Assembly (NCBI GenBank): GCA_016704345.1
Contig: JADJAH010000003.1
Location: 434,001 to 498,000 of the forward strand
Direction of reading: 5' to 3'
DNA length: 64,000 nt
DNA from: Ignavibacteria bacterium
GTDB lineage: Bacteria; Bacteroidota; Ignavibacteria; Tepidaquicellales; Tepidaquicellaceae
Shown here: positions 27,304 to 36,885 of the stretch, in pieces
Position numbering within the stretch: position 1 is the first letter of the stretch
How the letters are laid out: the number at the start of each line of letters is the position of its first letter
Program-made: the position numbers and the translations under genes
The notes under the pieces: model-generated
The model's database searches: none
What the model saw: the letters and a program-made list of their open reading frames with translations, nothing else
What the model was told of the DNA's origin: nothing

Positions 27304-27458
27304 ATGTGAAAAGGTTCTTAAAACTGCGTCATAGTAGTCCTATGGCGCCAGCACGAATCAACATCAATCTTCTTCGCTTCAGGGCTTCATCGCGGAAACC
27401 CTTTTACAGTCAATGCATCCAGAGCAATCGCTTCAAGATCTAACAGCCCGGATTAAAC

Positions 27459-27490
27459 AAAAAAGCCCGCACCTGAGCGCAGGCTTTTTT
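27459..27490 (-). terminator. Rho-independent terminator
   Basis: On the minus strand, AAAAAAAGCC and GGGCTTTTTT flank a TGCGCTCAGGTGC core. It follows the T9SS gene ending at 27555 and is homologous to the terminator at 59708-59737 (shared GCTNAGGTGCGGGCTTTTTT), which is part of the evidence that the two loci are duplicates. Confidence 0.85.
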
Positions 27491-27554
27491 TATTCGCTAA
27501 CTTCGGAACCCGAAGTTACTTATTACTGCATGCTTGCAAGAGTGACATTTGTCA

Positions 27555-28886
27555 CTATTTCACAACTGCCATTCTCCTTGATGCAACAAGATCTCCATCA
27601 ACATGAAGCGAATAGGAATAAACTCCGCTCGGAATATTTGTTGCACTGAATGTTGCTTCGTATGTCCCGGCATTCTGACGTGTGTTAACAAGTTCTGAAA
27701 TTTGTCTTCCGACTATATCATGAATTCTTAAGATTACATCACCTTGTCTCTTGAGTTTATAACTAATGATGGTACTTGGGTTAAATGGATTCGGATAGTT
27801 CTGCTGCAACTCAAAATCCTCAGGAACAATACTGCTTGTCTGTGTGATGCCTACAATGCTGTCCGCGAGAACTTATAAATTCTTGCACCCGCGCCATATG
27901 CCAGCGTATCATTAATCACTCTTATCCTGTTTAGGTTAAATCCCCAGGGATCACTGTTCCACGAATTGCCGCCATCCGTTGTTTTATAGGTATTGAAGAA
28001 CCATCCTCCCAGCCATCCCGTGCTTGCATTGATGAATCCTATTCCTTCTTCATCGGCAGCTGTATTGAGAAATGTTTTCTCTTCCCAGGTTTCACCGCCG
28101 TTTGTAGTCTTATAAAAATATACAGGTGAACCGGAAATCTTTTCAAGCGATACATAGCCGTTCAATCTGTCGGGGAACGAGATCTTCCAGCACCATTGCC
28201 CTCTCGGAGGTGTAGTAGCACGATTGACCCATGTCTCTCCGCCGTCTGATGTGAACAATATCGCACCGCTTCTGTTTCCAAAGTACTGCCGATTCCTCCC
28301 ACTACAAATCCGGAATCTTTGTTAAAAAATGGCAGTCTATTAAAGTAGTAATGTACGGGCTTAAATTTTTTTATCGTCCAGTTTACCCGCCGTTAGTAGT
28401 CTTGAAGAATCTTGCGGGACCGTAATATCTTCCGCATCCGTAAACTATATCTCTGCTCACCACACTGATACCGCAAACGCCAAGCGAGTCCTGTAAGCCG
28501 GTAGTTATAACCTTCTCCCAGTTCTCTCCGCCGTTAACAGTTCTGTACATTACCGTTCCCGGCCAATTCAACGTGCCAATCCAGCCGTGAACCGAATCCG
28601 CGAATCCTATACTTCTCAGCCCGCCAAAACTTGTATCGGTAAACTTTGCCCATGATGCTCCACCGTCTCTCGTTCTATACACATTGTTAACTGACTGACT
28701 TCCTGAACTGTAGCTTATTATCGCCCATCCTGTTTTTGCATTGATGAAACTCATATCCTCATACCTGAGATTTCCGGCGCTTGGTATTGTCGGTACTGAT
28801 CTCCAGCGCGGATTGTTTTGTGATTGACCTGTATCCGCAAATATCAAAAGAAATATAAGAGAGCACAAAGCAGTAAATTTATTCAT
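27555..28886 (-). pseudogene. T9SS-sorted BNR protein, broken by three one-base frameshifts
   Basis: The parts read as one protein of about 445 residues: a signal peptide (MNKFTALCSLIFLLIF, cleavage near DTGQSQ), BNR motifs TRDGGASW, TVNGGENW, TSDGGETW, TTNGGETW and TTDGGNSW, and a T9SS domain (LQQNYPNPFNPST to RRMAVVK). Three apparent single-base losses split it: in the CCC run at 28386-28388, in the AAA run at 28280-28282, and near 27865. Adding one base at each site gives a sensible continuous sequence, e.g. STFGNRSGAILF and VGITQTSSIVPEDFE. Two of three fall in homopolymers, so sequence error is possible. A palindrome follows the stop codon, then a terminator. Confidence 0.8.
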
Positions 28887-29660
28887 GATGATTATATTTT
28901 TTGAATTATCTAACTGTGATTACTTGCATGCGCACCGGAGGGAAGTTTATGTAGGCATTTCTTACTTAATTCGTGCTGTGTAATTATATCCATATACATT
29001 CTCTTAATCAATCTTAATTTAACGGATTGAGTTGCGTGTTACAGAGAGTTACAAATAGAAAAACTGCAGAAGGCTACACTTGATATTTAGTCAATCAACT
29101 TAATTAATTTTGGACTCTCAATTGTAACCACTAGATTTACGATCTTTGAAAAGAGTATTTCATAATATCTCTTACATTGCAGACAATTGAATTACATTTA
29201 TACCGCGCCTGCTGAAACAAATAAGTCTCCTGCTCCACAGTACTTTCCAGTTCATGCAAAACTCGCGAGCGCAATGTGCATGATGAATAATTTGCTGTTG
29301 TTCGGTGTTCCAAAAAGTTTGCAACGAGATATAAAGTTTGCAATGAGTTCAAGGGGCACTTACTGAGTCCCCGCATCACTTGCATAGTATGTTGCATCAA
29401 GAATTATGCAGAGGACTCAGCGAGGACGAAAAATTACAAAAAAGTTTTTTCCGAAACCCGATCTCAGATCTAAATCCTTCATAGTTAGTGCTTTGGATTC
29501 AATTTATTGTATAGATGTTCACATTGCTTATGAATAGATTTAGAGTATTAGGATATCCTCAATAAATTAATCTTGCTTGGATCAACAATTAATAAATTTA
29601 AACAGGCTTTCTGATTTTAACACTCAATTGAGGGTTAAGGGATTTAATGCATATGAAATA
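28887..29660. other. Intergenic region, no recognised gene
   Basis: About 770 bp between the T9SS gene and the AraC-type regulator. A minus-strand frame of 87 codons (29137-29400) has no family features. I see no RNA gene and no repeat of the families found elsewhere in the window. Promoters for both divergent flanking genes should lie here. Confidence 0.5.
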
Positions 29661-29661
29661 G

Positions 29662-30452
29662 AGCGCGAGAACTTTTGTTGTTCGTTCATATAACAGAAGG
29701 GAGTTCTACAAAATATGTATGGATACCGGGAGAAATATAGTTCACTATGCAGAACGCAGCTTTGATATTGACGGCACGATATTATTTTTCGGGAATCCAC
29801 ATATCCCATATGCTTGGGAAACCAAATCCCCAACTAACTACGGATATGCTTGCTTATTTTCGGAAGATTTTTTGAAGTTGAACGAACGAACAGAAAGTTT
29901 ACTGCACTCACCACTCTTCAAAATTGGAGGAACACCTATATTTTCAATTACAGAAGACCAAAAGTCTTTTCTGAATACAATTTTTCAAAGAATGATTACC
30001 GAACAGGAAACTGATTATGCATTCAAAGATGAACTTTTGCGTAATTACATTCAAATTCTGATTCACGAAGCTTTAAAAATTGAACCCGCCAAAGAATATC
30101 CGTCAAATAAAATGCATCGACCCGAATTGCATCTGTTTTCCAGGGATTTGCTGGAAAGGCAGTTCCCAATCAAACACCTGATAAACCATTGCAGCTGAAA
30201 GCAGCTCATGATTATGCAAAAGTATTGTCAACCCACGTTAATCATTTAAACCGCTCGGTAAAGACAATAACAGGTAAGCCCACCTCAACACACATTTCGG
30301 AACGTATCATAAGCGAGGCAAAATCCCTGCTTAAATTTACGAATTGGAACATTTCGGAAATTGCTTATAGTCTTGGTTTTGATTATCCTTCCCACTTTAA
30401 TACACTCTTCAAAAAGCTTACAGGCATCACTCCGACAGAGTTCAGACAGTAA
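29662..30452 (+). pseudogene. AraC-family transcriptional regulator, frameshifted
   Basis: The reading frame encodes an N-terminal cupin-like sensor (NIVHYAERSFDID, FFGNPHIPYAWE) and a C-terminal AraC DNA-binding domain with two helix-turn-helix units (ERIISEAKSLLKFTNWN, IAYSLGFDYPSHFNTLFKK). An apparent single A loss in the run at 30172-30174 separates the two halves; adding one A gives QFPIKTPDKPLQLKAA. Family-like sequence (YNRREFYKIC) continues upstream of the first ATG at 29719 to a stop near 29660, so the original N-terminus is also lost or shifted. It probably regulated the lipoprotein hydrolase gene that follows 108 bp later. Confidence 0.75.
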
Positions 30453-30560
30453 TTGTTTGAATACCGTTAGTATTCGTTTGATATCTCTTAACTACAGTAC
30501 TCTTGGAATAGATATTTTTGTATAAGTAGATTTATTAACTAATTACATAAGGAAAAAAAG

Positions 30561-31664
30561 ATGAGAGCTTCATCAATTTTAACCATAATTTCACTCGTGA
30601 TAATATTGCAGGCTTGCAATCAAACTCAGCAAGAAGAAAAATCCGAAAAAACAGAGAATATTAAAAAAATGGAGAAACCAAAAGAAATGGAACAAGTATC
30701 TCCGGAGGGCTACACGACATTCAAAGTGAGCGATAACATTACAATGTATAAGGTTAATTTTAAGAACCAATACAATCTGAATGTTGCCGGACATCTTTTT
30801 ATACCTAAGGATTTAGATCAAAAACAAAAACACGCTGCAATTATTGTTGGGCATCCGATGGGGGCTGTAAAAGAACAAAGCGCTAACGTTTATGCATCCA
30901 ATATGTCGGAACGAGGATTTATAACTTTATCTCTTGACTTGTCTTTTTGGGGAGAGAGTGATGGTGAGCCACGCAACGTTGTTGCACCTGATATTTATGC
31001 CGAAGATTTTAGTGCAGCAGTGGACTTTCTTGGAACCCGGCCATTTGTTGACAGAGAAAGAATAGGTATCATTGGAGTTTGCGGCAGCGGAAGTTTTGTA
31101 ATCAGTGCAGCTAAAATTGACCCGCGCATGAAAGCTATTGCAACTGTAAGCATGTATGATATGGGTTCAGCCAGCCGCAATGCACTAAACCATTCGCAGA
31201 CTCTTGAACAGAGAAAGAAGAATCAACAGGAAGCTGCAGAGCAACGATATGTAGAATTTTCCGGTGGAGAAACCAAGTACATAGGTGGAACCGTGCACAA
31301 GCTGGACGACAACACTCACCCAATCCAGCGTGAGTTTTATGAATTCTACCGGACTTCCAGAGGTGAATATACACCGAAAGGTGGTTCGCCTGATTTGACA
31401 ACGCATCCGACTCTGAGCAGCAATACTAAGTTCAATAATTTTTATCCCTTCAATGACATTGAAACGATTTCACCGCGACCTATGCTTTTCATTACGGGAG
31501 ACCAAGCTCACTCAAAGGAATTCAGTGAGGACGCTTACAAACTTGCAGCCGAACCTAAAGAACTATATTATATCTCCGGTGCAGGTCACGTAGATTTATA
31601 CGACAAAGTTGAGTTGATACCGTTTGACAAATTGGAAACATTTTTTACAGAACATTTGAAATAA
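30561..31664 (+). CDS. Alpha/beta hydrolase lipoprotein (YcjY-like)
   Basis: This 367-residue protein has a lipoprotein signal with lipobox LQAC (Cys19), then a charged linker rich in Lys/Glu, then an alpha/beta hydrolase domain: VGHPMGAVKEQ near 97, a FWGESDGEPRN block, the nucleophile elbow GVCGSGSF near 172, the acidic residue region ITGDQAHSKE and the final histidine in SGAGHVDLYD. The elbow carries Cys rather than Ser at the third position, as in some dienelactone-hydrolase relatives. It would be anchored to a membrane on the periplasmic side. Pairing with an AraC regulator and a cyclophilin-like gene recurs in Bacteroidota accessory DNA; substrate unknown. Confidence 0.83.
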   Translation: MRASSILTIISLVIILQACNQTQQEEKSEKTENIKKMEKPKEMEQVSPEGYTTFKVSDNITMYKVNFKNQYNLNVAGHLFIPKDLDQKQKHAAIIVGHPMGAVKEQSANVYASNMSERGFITLSLDLSFWGESDGEPRNVVAPDIYAEDFSAAVDFLGTRPFVDRERIGIIGVCGSGSFVISAAKIDPRMKAIATVSMYDMGSASRNALNHSQTLEQRKKNQQEAAEQRYVEFSGGETKYIGGTVHKLDDNTHPIQREFYEFYRTSRGEYTPKGGSPDLTTHPTLSSNTKFNNFYPFNDIETISPRPMLFITGDQAHSKEFSEDAYKLAAEPKELYYISGAGHVDLYDKVELIPFDKLETFFTEHLK

Positions 31665-31683
31665 CTAAAACAGGCGTATGTAA

Positions 31684-32043
31684 TATTCTGTTTTAACATT
31701 CCTTCTCTTCATATCAATCACTGGTCGTGCATCGTCGTGCAATAAAAACGATGACAAAAGATTGCCGAATGAAAGTCCCGAAAATAATGATACTACTATG
31801 AGCAGTAAAATAGTAATAACCGTCAACTCGCAGAAATTTACCGCTACGCTCTTTGATAATAATTCTACTAAGGTATTCAAAGAGATGCTGCCAATGGCAA
31901 TCAACATGATTGAGTTGAAAGAAAACGAAAATATTACAACTTGTCAATCGATCTTCCGACCAACTCATCAAATACAGAATCTAAGTGATTTTAGCCTATC
32001 AACTGCACCGGCATTGTTCAGTGAAAACATGCTGCAAATTTAG
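31684..32043 (+). pseudogene. Cyclophilin-like fold lipoprotein remnant
   Basis: A hydrophobic start (LTFLLFISITG) and a lipobox-like ASSC lead into KIVITVNSQKFTATLFDN and FKEMLPMAINMIEL, which are characteristic of the bacterial cyclophilin-like fold family. The expected continuation YYNLSIDLPTNSSNT appears in another frame after an apparent single A loss at 31928-31931, and is then cut by a TGA. No start codon is present before the hydrophobic stretch. The gene is therefore truncated at both ends. It follows the lipoprotein hydrolase by 20 bp. Confidence 0.65.
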
Positions 32044-32095
32044 AGTGATGAATTTAAATGGTATATAAAAACAGCCGCACATCTCTGCCGGCTGC

Positions 32096-32123
32096 AATTC
32101 TTAATTCCTAATTCTAAATTCCT
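32096..32123. repeat. Four AATTC(T/C)T heptamers
   Basis: Units AATTCTT, AATTCCT, AATTCTA and AATTCCT lie in tandem next to tRNA-Lys. They are the same family as the arrays at 20601-20633 and 55472-55491. Confidence 0.75.
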
Positions 32124-32136
32124 AATTGATCTCAGT

Positions 32137-32208
32137 GCGTCCTGGGGGACTCGAACCCCCGACCTAATGATTAAGAGTCATTTGCTCTACCAACTGAGCT
32201 AAGGACGC
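32137..32208 (-). tRNA. tRNA-Lys (anticodon CUU)
   Basis: The minus strand folds into a complete 72-nt cloverleaf: acceptor GCGTCCT/AGGACGC, D arm GCTC..GAGC, anticodon stem AATGA/TCATT with loop CTCTTAA, and T arm GGGGG TTCGAGT CCCCC. Loop positions 34-36 are CTT, decoding AAG as lysine. CCA is not encoded. Confidence 0.97.
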
Positions 32209-32444
32209 GGGGCAAAATAACGCAAATACTTTAGGTATTCAACTTATTTATGAATTCAAGCCATGAATTTTCTAATTTCAATGTGCAAAGTGCCCTAGGT
32301 GCGGGGTAGTCTTTGATAACATCGATACTGATTTCGGCACTAAATTGTTCGCAAGAATTTTAGATGATAGTTCCTATATTCGCAAGAACATCAAAGCACG
32401 TACTCTTAAAAATTCCAATATCTAAAAATTAATCGGAGAGCAAT

Positions 32445-32874
32445 ATGAAATCCGAAACCTACAGGGACATTGACGAATATATAAATTCCCAACCCGCTGA
32501 AATTAGAGAGATCCTGGTTGAGATGCGAACTACGATCAGGAAGTATGCTCCTCAAGCTGAAGAGAAGATCAGTTATCAAATGCCGACGTATTATCTGCAC
32601 AAAAATCTTGTGCACTTTGCTGCCTGTAAAAACCACTTAGGATTTTATCCCGGGCCTTCAGGACTGAAGGGCATTTCCTGAGGAAGTTGCCGCGTATAAG
32701 AGTACAAAAGGCGCAGTACAGTTACCATATAACAAGCCCTTGCCGCGGAATCTCATAAAAAAAATTGTAAGATTCAGAGTGAAGGAAAACATGGAGAGGT
32801 TTGCGGCAAAGTCAGAGCAAACACCAACCGGGAAAGTAAAGCAGGTCAAACCAAAAGCAATCAAATCTAAATAG
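32445..32874 (+). pseudogene. DUF1801 (YdhG-like) protein with one-base insertion
   Basis: The frame begins with the family features IDEYINSQPAEIREIL, YAPQAEEKISYQMPTY and FAACKNHLGFYPGP. An apparent extra G in GGG at 32669-32671 causes an early stop at codon 79. Removing it yields LKAFPEEVAAYKSTKGAVQ and NKPLPRNLIKKIVRFRVKEN, the usual DUF1801 C-terminal half, and a stop at 32872-32874 (about 142 residues). DUF1801 proteins are small cytoplasmic proteins with an iron-chaperone-like (frataxin-like) fold; their role is not established. Probably functional if the insertion is a sequence error. Confidence 0.8.
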
Positions 32875-32880
32875 ACAGCA

Positions 32881-32988
32881 ATGAAACCGAACAATCACGA
32901 TATCAAACCATGCCTGTGGTTTGACAATCAGGGCAAAGATGCGGAGGAATTTTCTTCTCGCTCCCAAGTCCCTGCTTGGGAGCGGTGA
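32881..32988 (+). pseudogene. Truncated VOC/PhnB-family gene start
   Basis: The codons MKPNNHDIKPCLWFDNQ are the typical opening of VOC-family (PhnB, 3-demethylubiquinone methyltransferase-like) proteins. After about 25 codons the sequence enters a 26-bp palindrome and stops. No continuation of a VOC domain is found in the next 150 bp. It directly follows the DUF1801 gene, a common neighbour of such small VOC genes. Confidence 0.6.
32959..32984. repeat. 26-bp palindromic element (10-6-10)
   Basis: CGCTCCCAAG, loop TCCCTG, CTTGGGAGCG: a perfect 10-bp stem. It lies inside the truncated VOC frame. Same design as 27188-27213, 36612-36637 and 36860-36885. Confidence 0.85.
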
Positions 32989-33013
32989 GGTATTTGACAA
33001 TTAGTTGTGAGTG

Positions 33014-33082
33014 CGTTACCAAGCTGCCTGCCCGCAGACAGCCATTCATGTACACACTTTGCAGGCGGGGGGCTTGGTAACG
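33014..33082. repeat. Nested palindromic element
   Basis: Outer arms CGTTACCAAGC (33014-33024) and GCTTGGTAACG (33072-33082) are perfect complements and match the 26-bp element family. The normal 6-base loop is replaced by 47 bp with a second inverted repeat, CTGCCCGCAG toward TGCAGGCGGG, resembling the sequence at 36986-37020. Confidence 0.8.
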
Positions 33083-33155
33083 AGAAGCAAGAAAGACTAT
33101 CAAAACATTCAGTTCTTACATTTCTTATCAGTGATAAAGTTGATATTTTCAGCCC

Positions 33156-34628
33156 TTGCTAAGCGACATAAAAAATACTGTCCGGCAGTCCGCTGTTTAC
33201 GGGCTAAGCAGAATATCCCTGAAAATAGCGGGGTTCATTCTGTTCCCTCTGTATTCACTTTATCTTTCAGTTGACCAGTACGGAGTTCTTGTAAGAGCCG
33301 AGATCTTCTGGCAAATCATAAATTCATTCGTGCTCTTCGCATTCGAAACGGCGTTCATGAGATGGGCTGCGAATGTAAAAGGCGAGGATGAAAAGAGAAG
33401 ACTTGCCTTCACGGTTTTCTCTATTGTTGCAGCAATAAATCTTTTGTTCCTGATTGCGGGATTACTACTCAAAGATCAATTGTCGGGACTGCTCTTTGAA
33501 TCTTCACAATACACAACTCTCGTACTGATCTGCTTCGGAATATCGACAGCAGAATCTCTGATCGGAATTCCGCTCGTGATTCTCCGTATGCAGGAGAAAG
33601 CAGGCAAGTACCTTGCTGTTGTAGTAACAAGCACAATAGTTTCCATGGCAGTTCAGCTTTATGTGCTGTTTAATATTGAGCAGAAGATCACCGGCATATT
33701 TATCGCAAAGCTGATCGCTCCGGTACTGATGCTGATAGTAATGACTCCTTTCATGCTTAGATATCTGCGGTTCAGCTTTGATAAAGGACTAGCGAAAGAA
33801 CTCCTCTCATTCACGCTTCCACTTATGCTCGCGAGTTTTGTTTCAATGATGCTGAGCGGACAGGACAGATTCATTTTAGGATATCTTACCGGTTCAACAG
33901 AAGTAGGACTTTACGGCCTCGGCTATAACATTGCCGGCATTCTTAACTTCCTCATAGTCGCTCCTTTTGCAATGGCATTCCCTGTTATATTCTGGAAAAA
34001 AGCTTGAGGATGAAAACGGGCCCACGGTTTTTTACCAAGACTGTTACTTACGCACAATTCATAATCACTTGGTGCGCGCTGGCGCTTTCGCTCTACGCAC
34101 CGCACTTCATAAAAATATTCGCACTCAATACTGACTACTGGGGCGCCGCGTCAGTAATACCAATGCTGGCCTACGCATTCGTTCTGATGAATATGCAGGT
34201 AACCGGCCACATGAGCTTTTATCACAGCAAAAACAAATGTAGTGCTGATGATCTATATCGTCGCAACGGCGGCAAACTTTCTGCTGAACCTACTTCTGAT
34301 ACCGATGTTTAAAATGTACGGAGCCGCAACGGCAAATTTTCTGTCATACCTGATCTGCGTTATAATGATCTATATTCTTTCACCAAAGTATTACTTCATA
34401 AAATGGGAAATGCATAAACTCGTGATGATGCTTCTGCTTGCAATTGCTCTTACAGTTCCGTTTTTCATTTTTGATATTGAGAATACCATCATTGAAATAA
34501 TCTTAAAGACATTTGCAATCGCGGCATTTCCGTTCATCCTCTATCTGTTCAGATGTTATGAAGAGATAGAAATAACTTCAATCAAAGGATTCTTTTTGAA
34601 ATACTCAAGAAAGCTTAGAGGAATATGA
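33156..34628 (+). pseudogene. Wzx-like polysaccharide flippase, two one-base frameshifts
   Basis: The three frame segments join into a protein of about 490 residues with roughly 12-14 transmembrane helices of the polysaccharide-transporter (MATE/MVF superfamily) type, opening AVYGLSRISLKIAGFILFPLY and including SGQDRFILGYLTGSTEVGLY. An apparent A loss in the run at 33996-34001 and an apparent A gain at 34229-34233 break the frame; correcting both gives FWKKSLRMKTGPRFFTK and FYHSKTNVVLMIYIV. It would flip lipid-linked oligosaccharide units across the inner membrane. The TTG start is a guess. Its stop overlaps the ATG of the next gene (ATGA), supporting an intact operon in the living cell. Confidence 0.82.
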
Positions 34629-35368
34629 GCAAGTTAAATTTTCCGTTATTTAATTACAAAGATCAGCCGGATTATGTTCGAGAGATTATAAGTCCGCCTG
34701 TGACTAATGCATACAGTTATGTAAGCAATCGGCTGCGGGAGACTTATGAATCGGTTTTGCCAAAATATCTTGCAGCCATGAAAAGACCTCCGCATACTCG
34801 ATTACGGCTGCGGTGTAAAGCCATACCGGTATGTTGTTGAGGAGTTTGCAGAGAATACATAGGCGCCGACATTGGCGAAAATGCTAATGCAGAAATACAA
34901 CTTCAGCCCGGCGAGCTTCTTCCGTTTGAAGATGAAAGCTTCGATGTTGTAATATCTTCTCAGGTGCTTGAGCATGTGGAAGAGTTTGATAAGTATTTGA
35001 ATGAGTGTAACCGTGTTTTAAGAAAGGGAGGATTGCTTTTTCTCTCAACTCACGGTACATGGCAGTTTCATGCCGCGCCATACGACTTCAACCGATGGAC
35101 ACATCTTGGACTGAAATCTCTGCTTACACGTCACGGATTCGAAGTGATTGGCTGCAACCCCGTTCTTGGACAGCTTGCAGTTCCTACGCAACTTCGACTT
35201 GCATTCTTTGAGTCATTTGCCAACAGCATAGGAACTGTCGGGAAGATTTTGTTTAAACCGGTTGCAATGCTTGGTCAATTGAAACTAATGATAGAAGACA
35301 AGCTTACTCCCGCCAGAGTAAAGGAAAGAGATTCGGCGATCTTTCTTTTGACAGGAAAGAAGAACTGA
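34625..35368 (+). pseudogene. SAM-dependent methyltransferase, two one-base frameshifts
   Basis: Joined segments give a protein of about 247 residues with class I methyltransferase motifs: ILDYGCGVKPY (motif I), YIGADIGEN (motif II), FDVVISSQVLEHVEE (motif IV) and RVLRKGGLLFLSTHG (motif VI region). An apparent extra C at 34790-34791 and an apparent base loss near 34850-34856 split the frame. It is likely a sugar or lipid-linked saccharide methyltransferase, judging by its place between flippase and glycosyltransferase with 4-bp overlap and 1-bp gap. The acceptor is not visible. Confidence 0.82.
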
Positions 35369-35369
35369 G

Positions 35370-36473
35370 ATGGAGGAGCGCAGGCTCAGAATTCTGTTTG
35401 TTAAGAGAGATGATGCGAATGCTAAGTTCGTCACAAATGATATTCAGATTCTCAAAAAACATTTTGATGTTGAAGTAGATGAAGTTTTTTTGCCAAAGAA
35501 TCTATTCATAGTATTTACATTCATAAAGTCTTTTTTCAAATATCTATTCCGGATTCCCTCATTTGATATTATCTATACTTGGTTTGCTGATTATCATTCA
35601 TATTTTCCTGTGATGATTTCTAAATTTTTAGGAAAGAAGAGTATTGTTTGTGCCGGCGGATATGAATCCACATATATACCCGAGATTGAAATGGGTGTTT
35701 ACACAAGCGCAACACTGCGCAAGAGATTGCGAAGATATTGTGCCACATATTCTCTGGCCAATTGCTCGATGATACTTCCTGTTGATGATTCACTCATTAA
35801 GAATGTCAACACGTACTTATATTCAGCGGAACCGGGGAAATCTCCATTGTATGACGGAATAAAGAATATGATCCCGGGAATAATGACACCAATGAGAACC
35901 GTGCGTCTTGGATATGATGCAGATATTTTTAAGAGGAAAAATGAAGTCAGCAAAACAAGAGCAGTAGTGAGCGCCGGGCTTATAATGAACGGTTATGAAT
36001 TTAAGAGGAAGGGATTTGATGTGCTGGTCGAATGTGCAAAGAAAATGCCTGATGTGAAATTCATTCTCATCGGACTTAATGATGAGCATTACGAAATGCT
36101 TACTGCGATGGAGCTGAATAATCTAGAACTGCACAAGAAGGTTACGTATGAAGAGTTGATAAAACTTTACTCATCAGCAAAAGTATATGCGCAGTTGTCA
36201 TTATTCGAAGGAATGCCGAGCACCATTTGTGAGGCGATGCTGTGCAACTGCATTCCCGTTGGTTCTGATGTGAACGGAATACCGGACATAGTCGGAGATA
36301 CAGGAATCATAGTGAAGAAGAAAGACATCGAACTCATTGTTGAGAGCATCAGCAAGGCACTTGAACTTCCGGAATCTTCCGGTGTCCGTGCAAGGGAAAG
36401 GATCATAAATTTGTTTGAGTTAGGAAAAAGGGAAAAGGAGTTGGTTGAAATAGTTCATGGTATGTTTGAATAA
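35370..36473 (+). CDS. Glycosyltransferase family 4
   Basis: This 367-residue cytoplasmic glycosyltransferase has the GT-B fold. The C-terminal donor-binding half shows GFDVLVECAKKMPDVKFILIG, SAKVYAQLSLFEGMPSTICEAM (with the conserved E-x7-E-like pattern) and NGIPDIVGDTGIIV. The N-terminal acceptor half contains YTWFADYHSYFPV and SIVCAGGYE. It probably adds one sugar in assembly of a surface polysaccharide or lipid-linked glycan; donor and acceptor are unknown. It starts 1 bp after the methyltransferase stop, so it is cotranscribed with it. A long repeat-rich gap follows. Confidence 0.88.
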   Translation: MEERRLRILFVKRDDANAKFVTNDIQILKKHFDVEVDEVFLPKNLFIVFTFIKSFFKYLFRIPSFDIIYTWFADYHSYFPVMISKFLGKKSIVCAGGYESTYIPEIEMGVYTSATLRKRLRRYCATYSLANCSMILPVDDSLIKNVNTYLYSAEPGKSPLYDGIKNMIPGIMTPMRTVRLGYDADIFKRKNEVSKTRAVVSAGLIMNGYEFKRKGFDVLVECAKKMPDVKFILIGLNDEHYEMLTAMELNNLELHKKVTYEELIKLYSSAKVYAQLSLFEGMPSTICEAMLCNCIPVGSDVNGIPDIVGDTGIIVKKKDIELIVESISKALELPESSGVRARERIINLFELGKREKELVEIVHGMFE

Positions 36474-36611
36474 ATAAATTGTTCCTAATGACAACGGACT
36501 GCCCAAACACTAAACCACTCTGTCATTCCCGCCTGCCTTCCCACTGGCCATTGAAGTGTGGAATGCATTTTGGCAGGCAGGCGTGTTCCTGGCTGTCCGA
36601 ACGTTTATGCT

Positions 36612-36637
36612 CGTACCCAAACTCCTGTTTGGGTACG
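36612..36637. repeat. 26-bp palindromic element (10-6-10)
   Basis: CGTACCCAAA, loop CTCCTG, TTTGGGTACG: a perfect 10-bp stem. Compared with 36860-36885 the third and fourth arm bases differ (TA versus CT), and the opposite arm carries the matching change. Confidence 0.85.
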
Positions 36638-36859
36638 CACTTGTTAAAGAAGCTCTGCTTCGATTCTTACATGCAATAAGTTCCATTCCAGATCTTCAAT
36701 TTCCAGTTCTCCTTTTTACACCAAGAGTATGTGAATTGGCAGAACTGCATCTCCAGTACAGAAGCAATGAGACAAGTGCTCTTTTTACAGGATTTGCGTC
36801 AAGAGGGAAGTCCACAGACGCCACAAAAAGGATATGAAACAGAGTTTCATGTGCAAGAG

Positions 36860-36885
36860 CGCTCCCAAACCGGAGTTTGGGAGCG
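36860..36885. repeat. 26-bp palindromic element (10-6-10)
   Basis: CGCTCCCAAA, loop CCGGAG, TTTGGGAGCG: a perfect 10-bp stem, followed by AG as in the other copies. Confidence 0.85.

Noticed and set aside
29137..29400. Minus-strand frame of 87 codons in the AraC upstream gap
   Set aside because: It has no recognisable domain, start context or neighbour support; composition does not look coding.
794..33082. CRISPR array
   Set aside because: The tandem and palindromic repeats lack regular unique spacers of 30-40 bp, and no cas genes are in the window.
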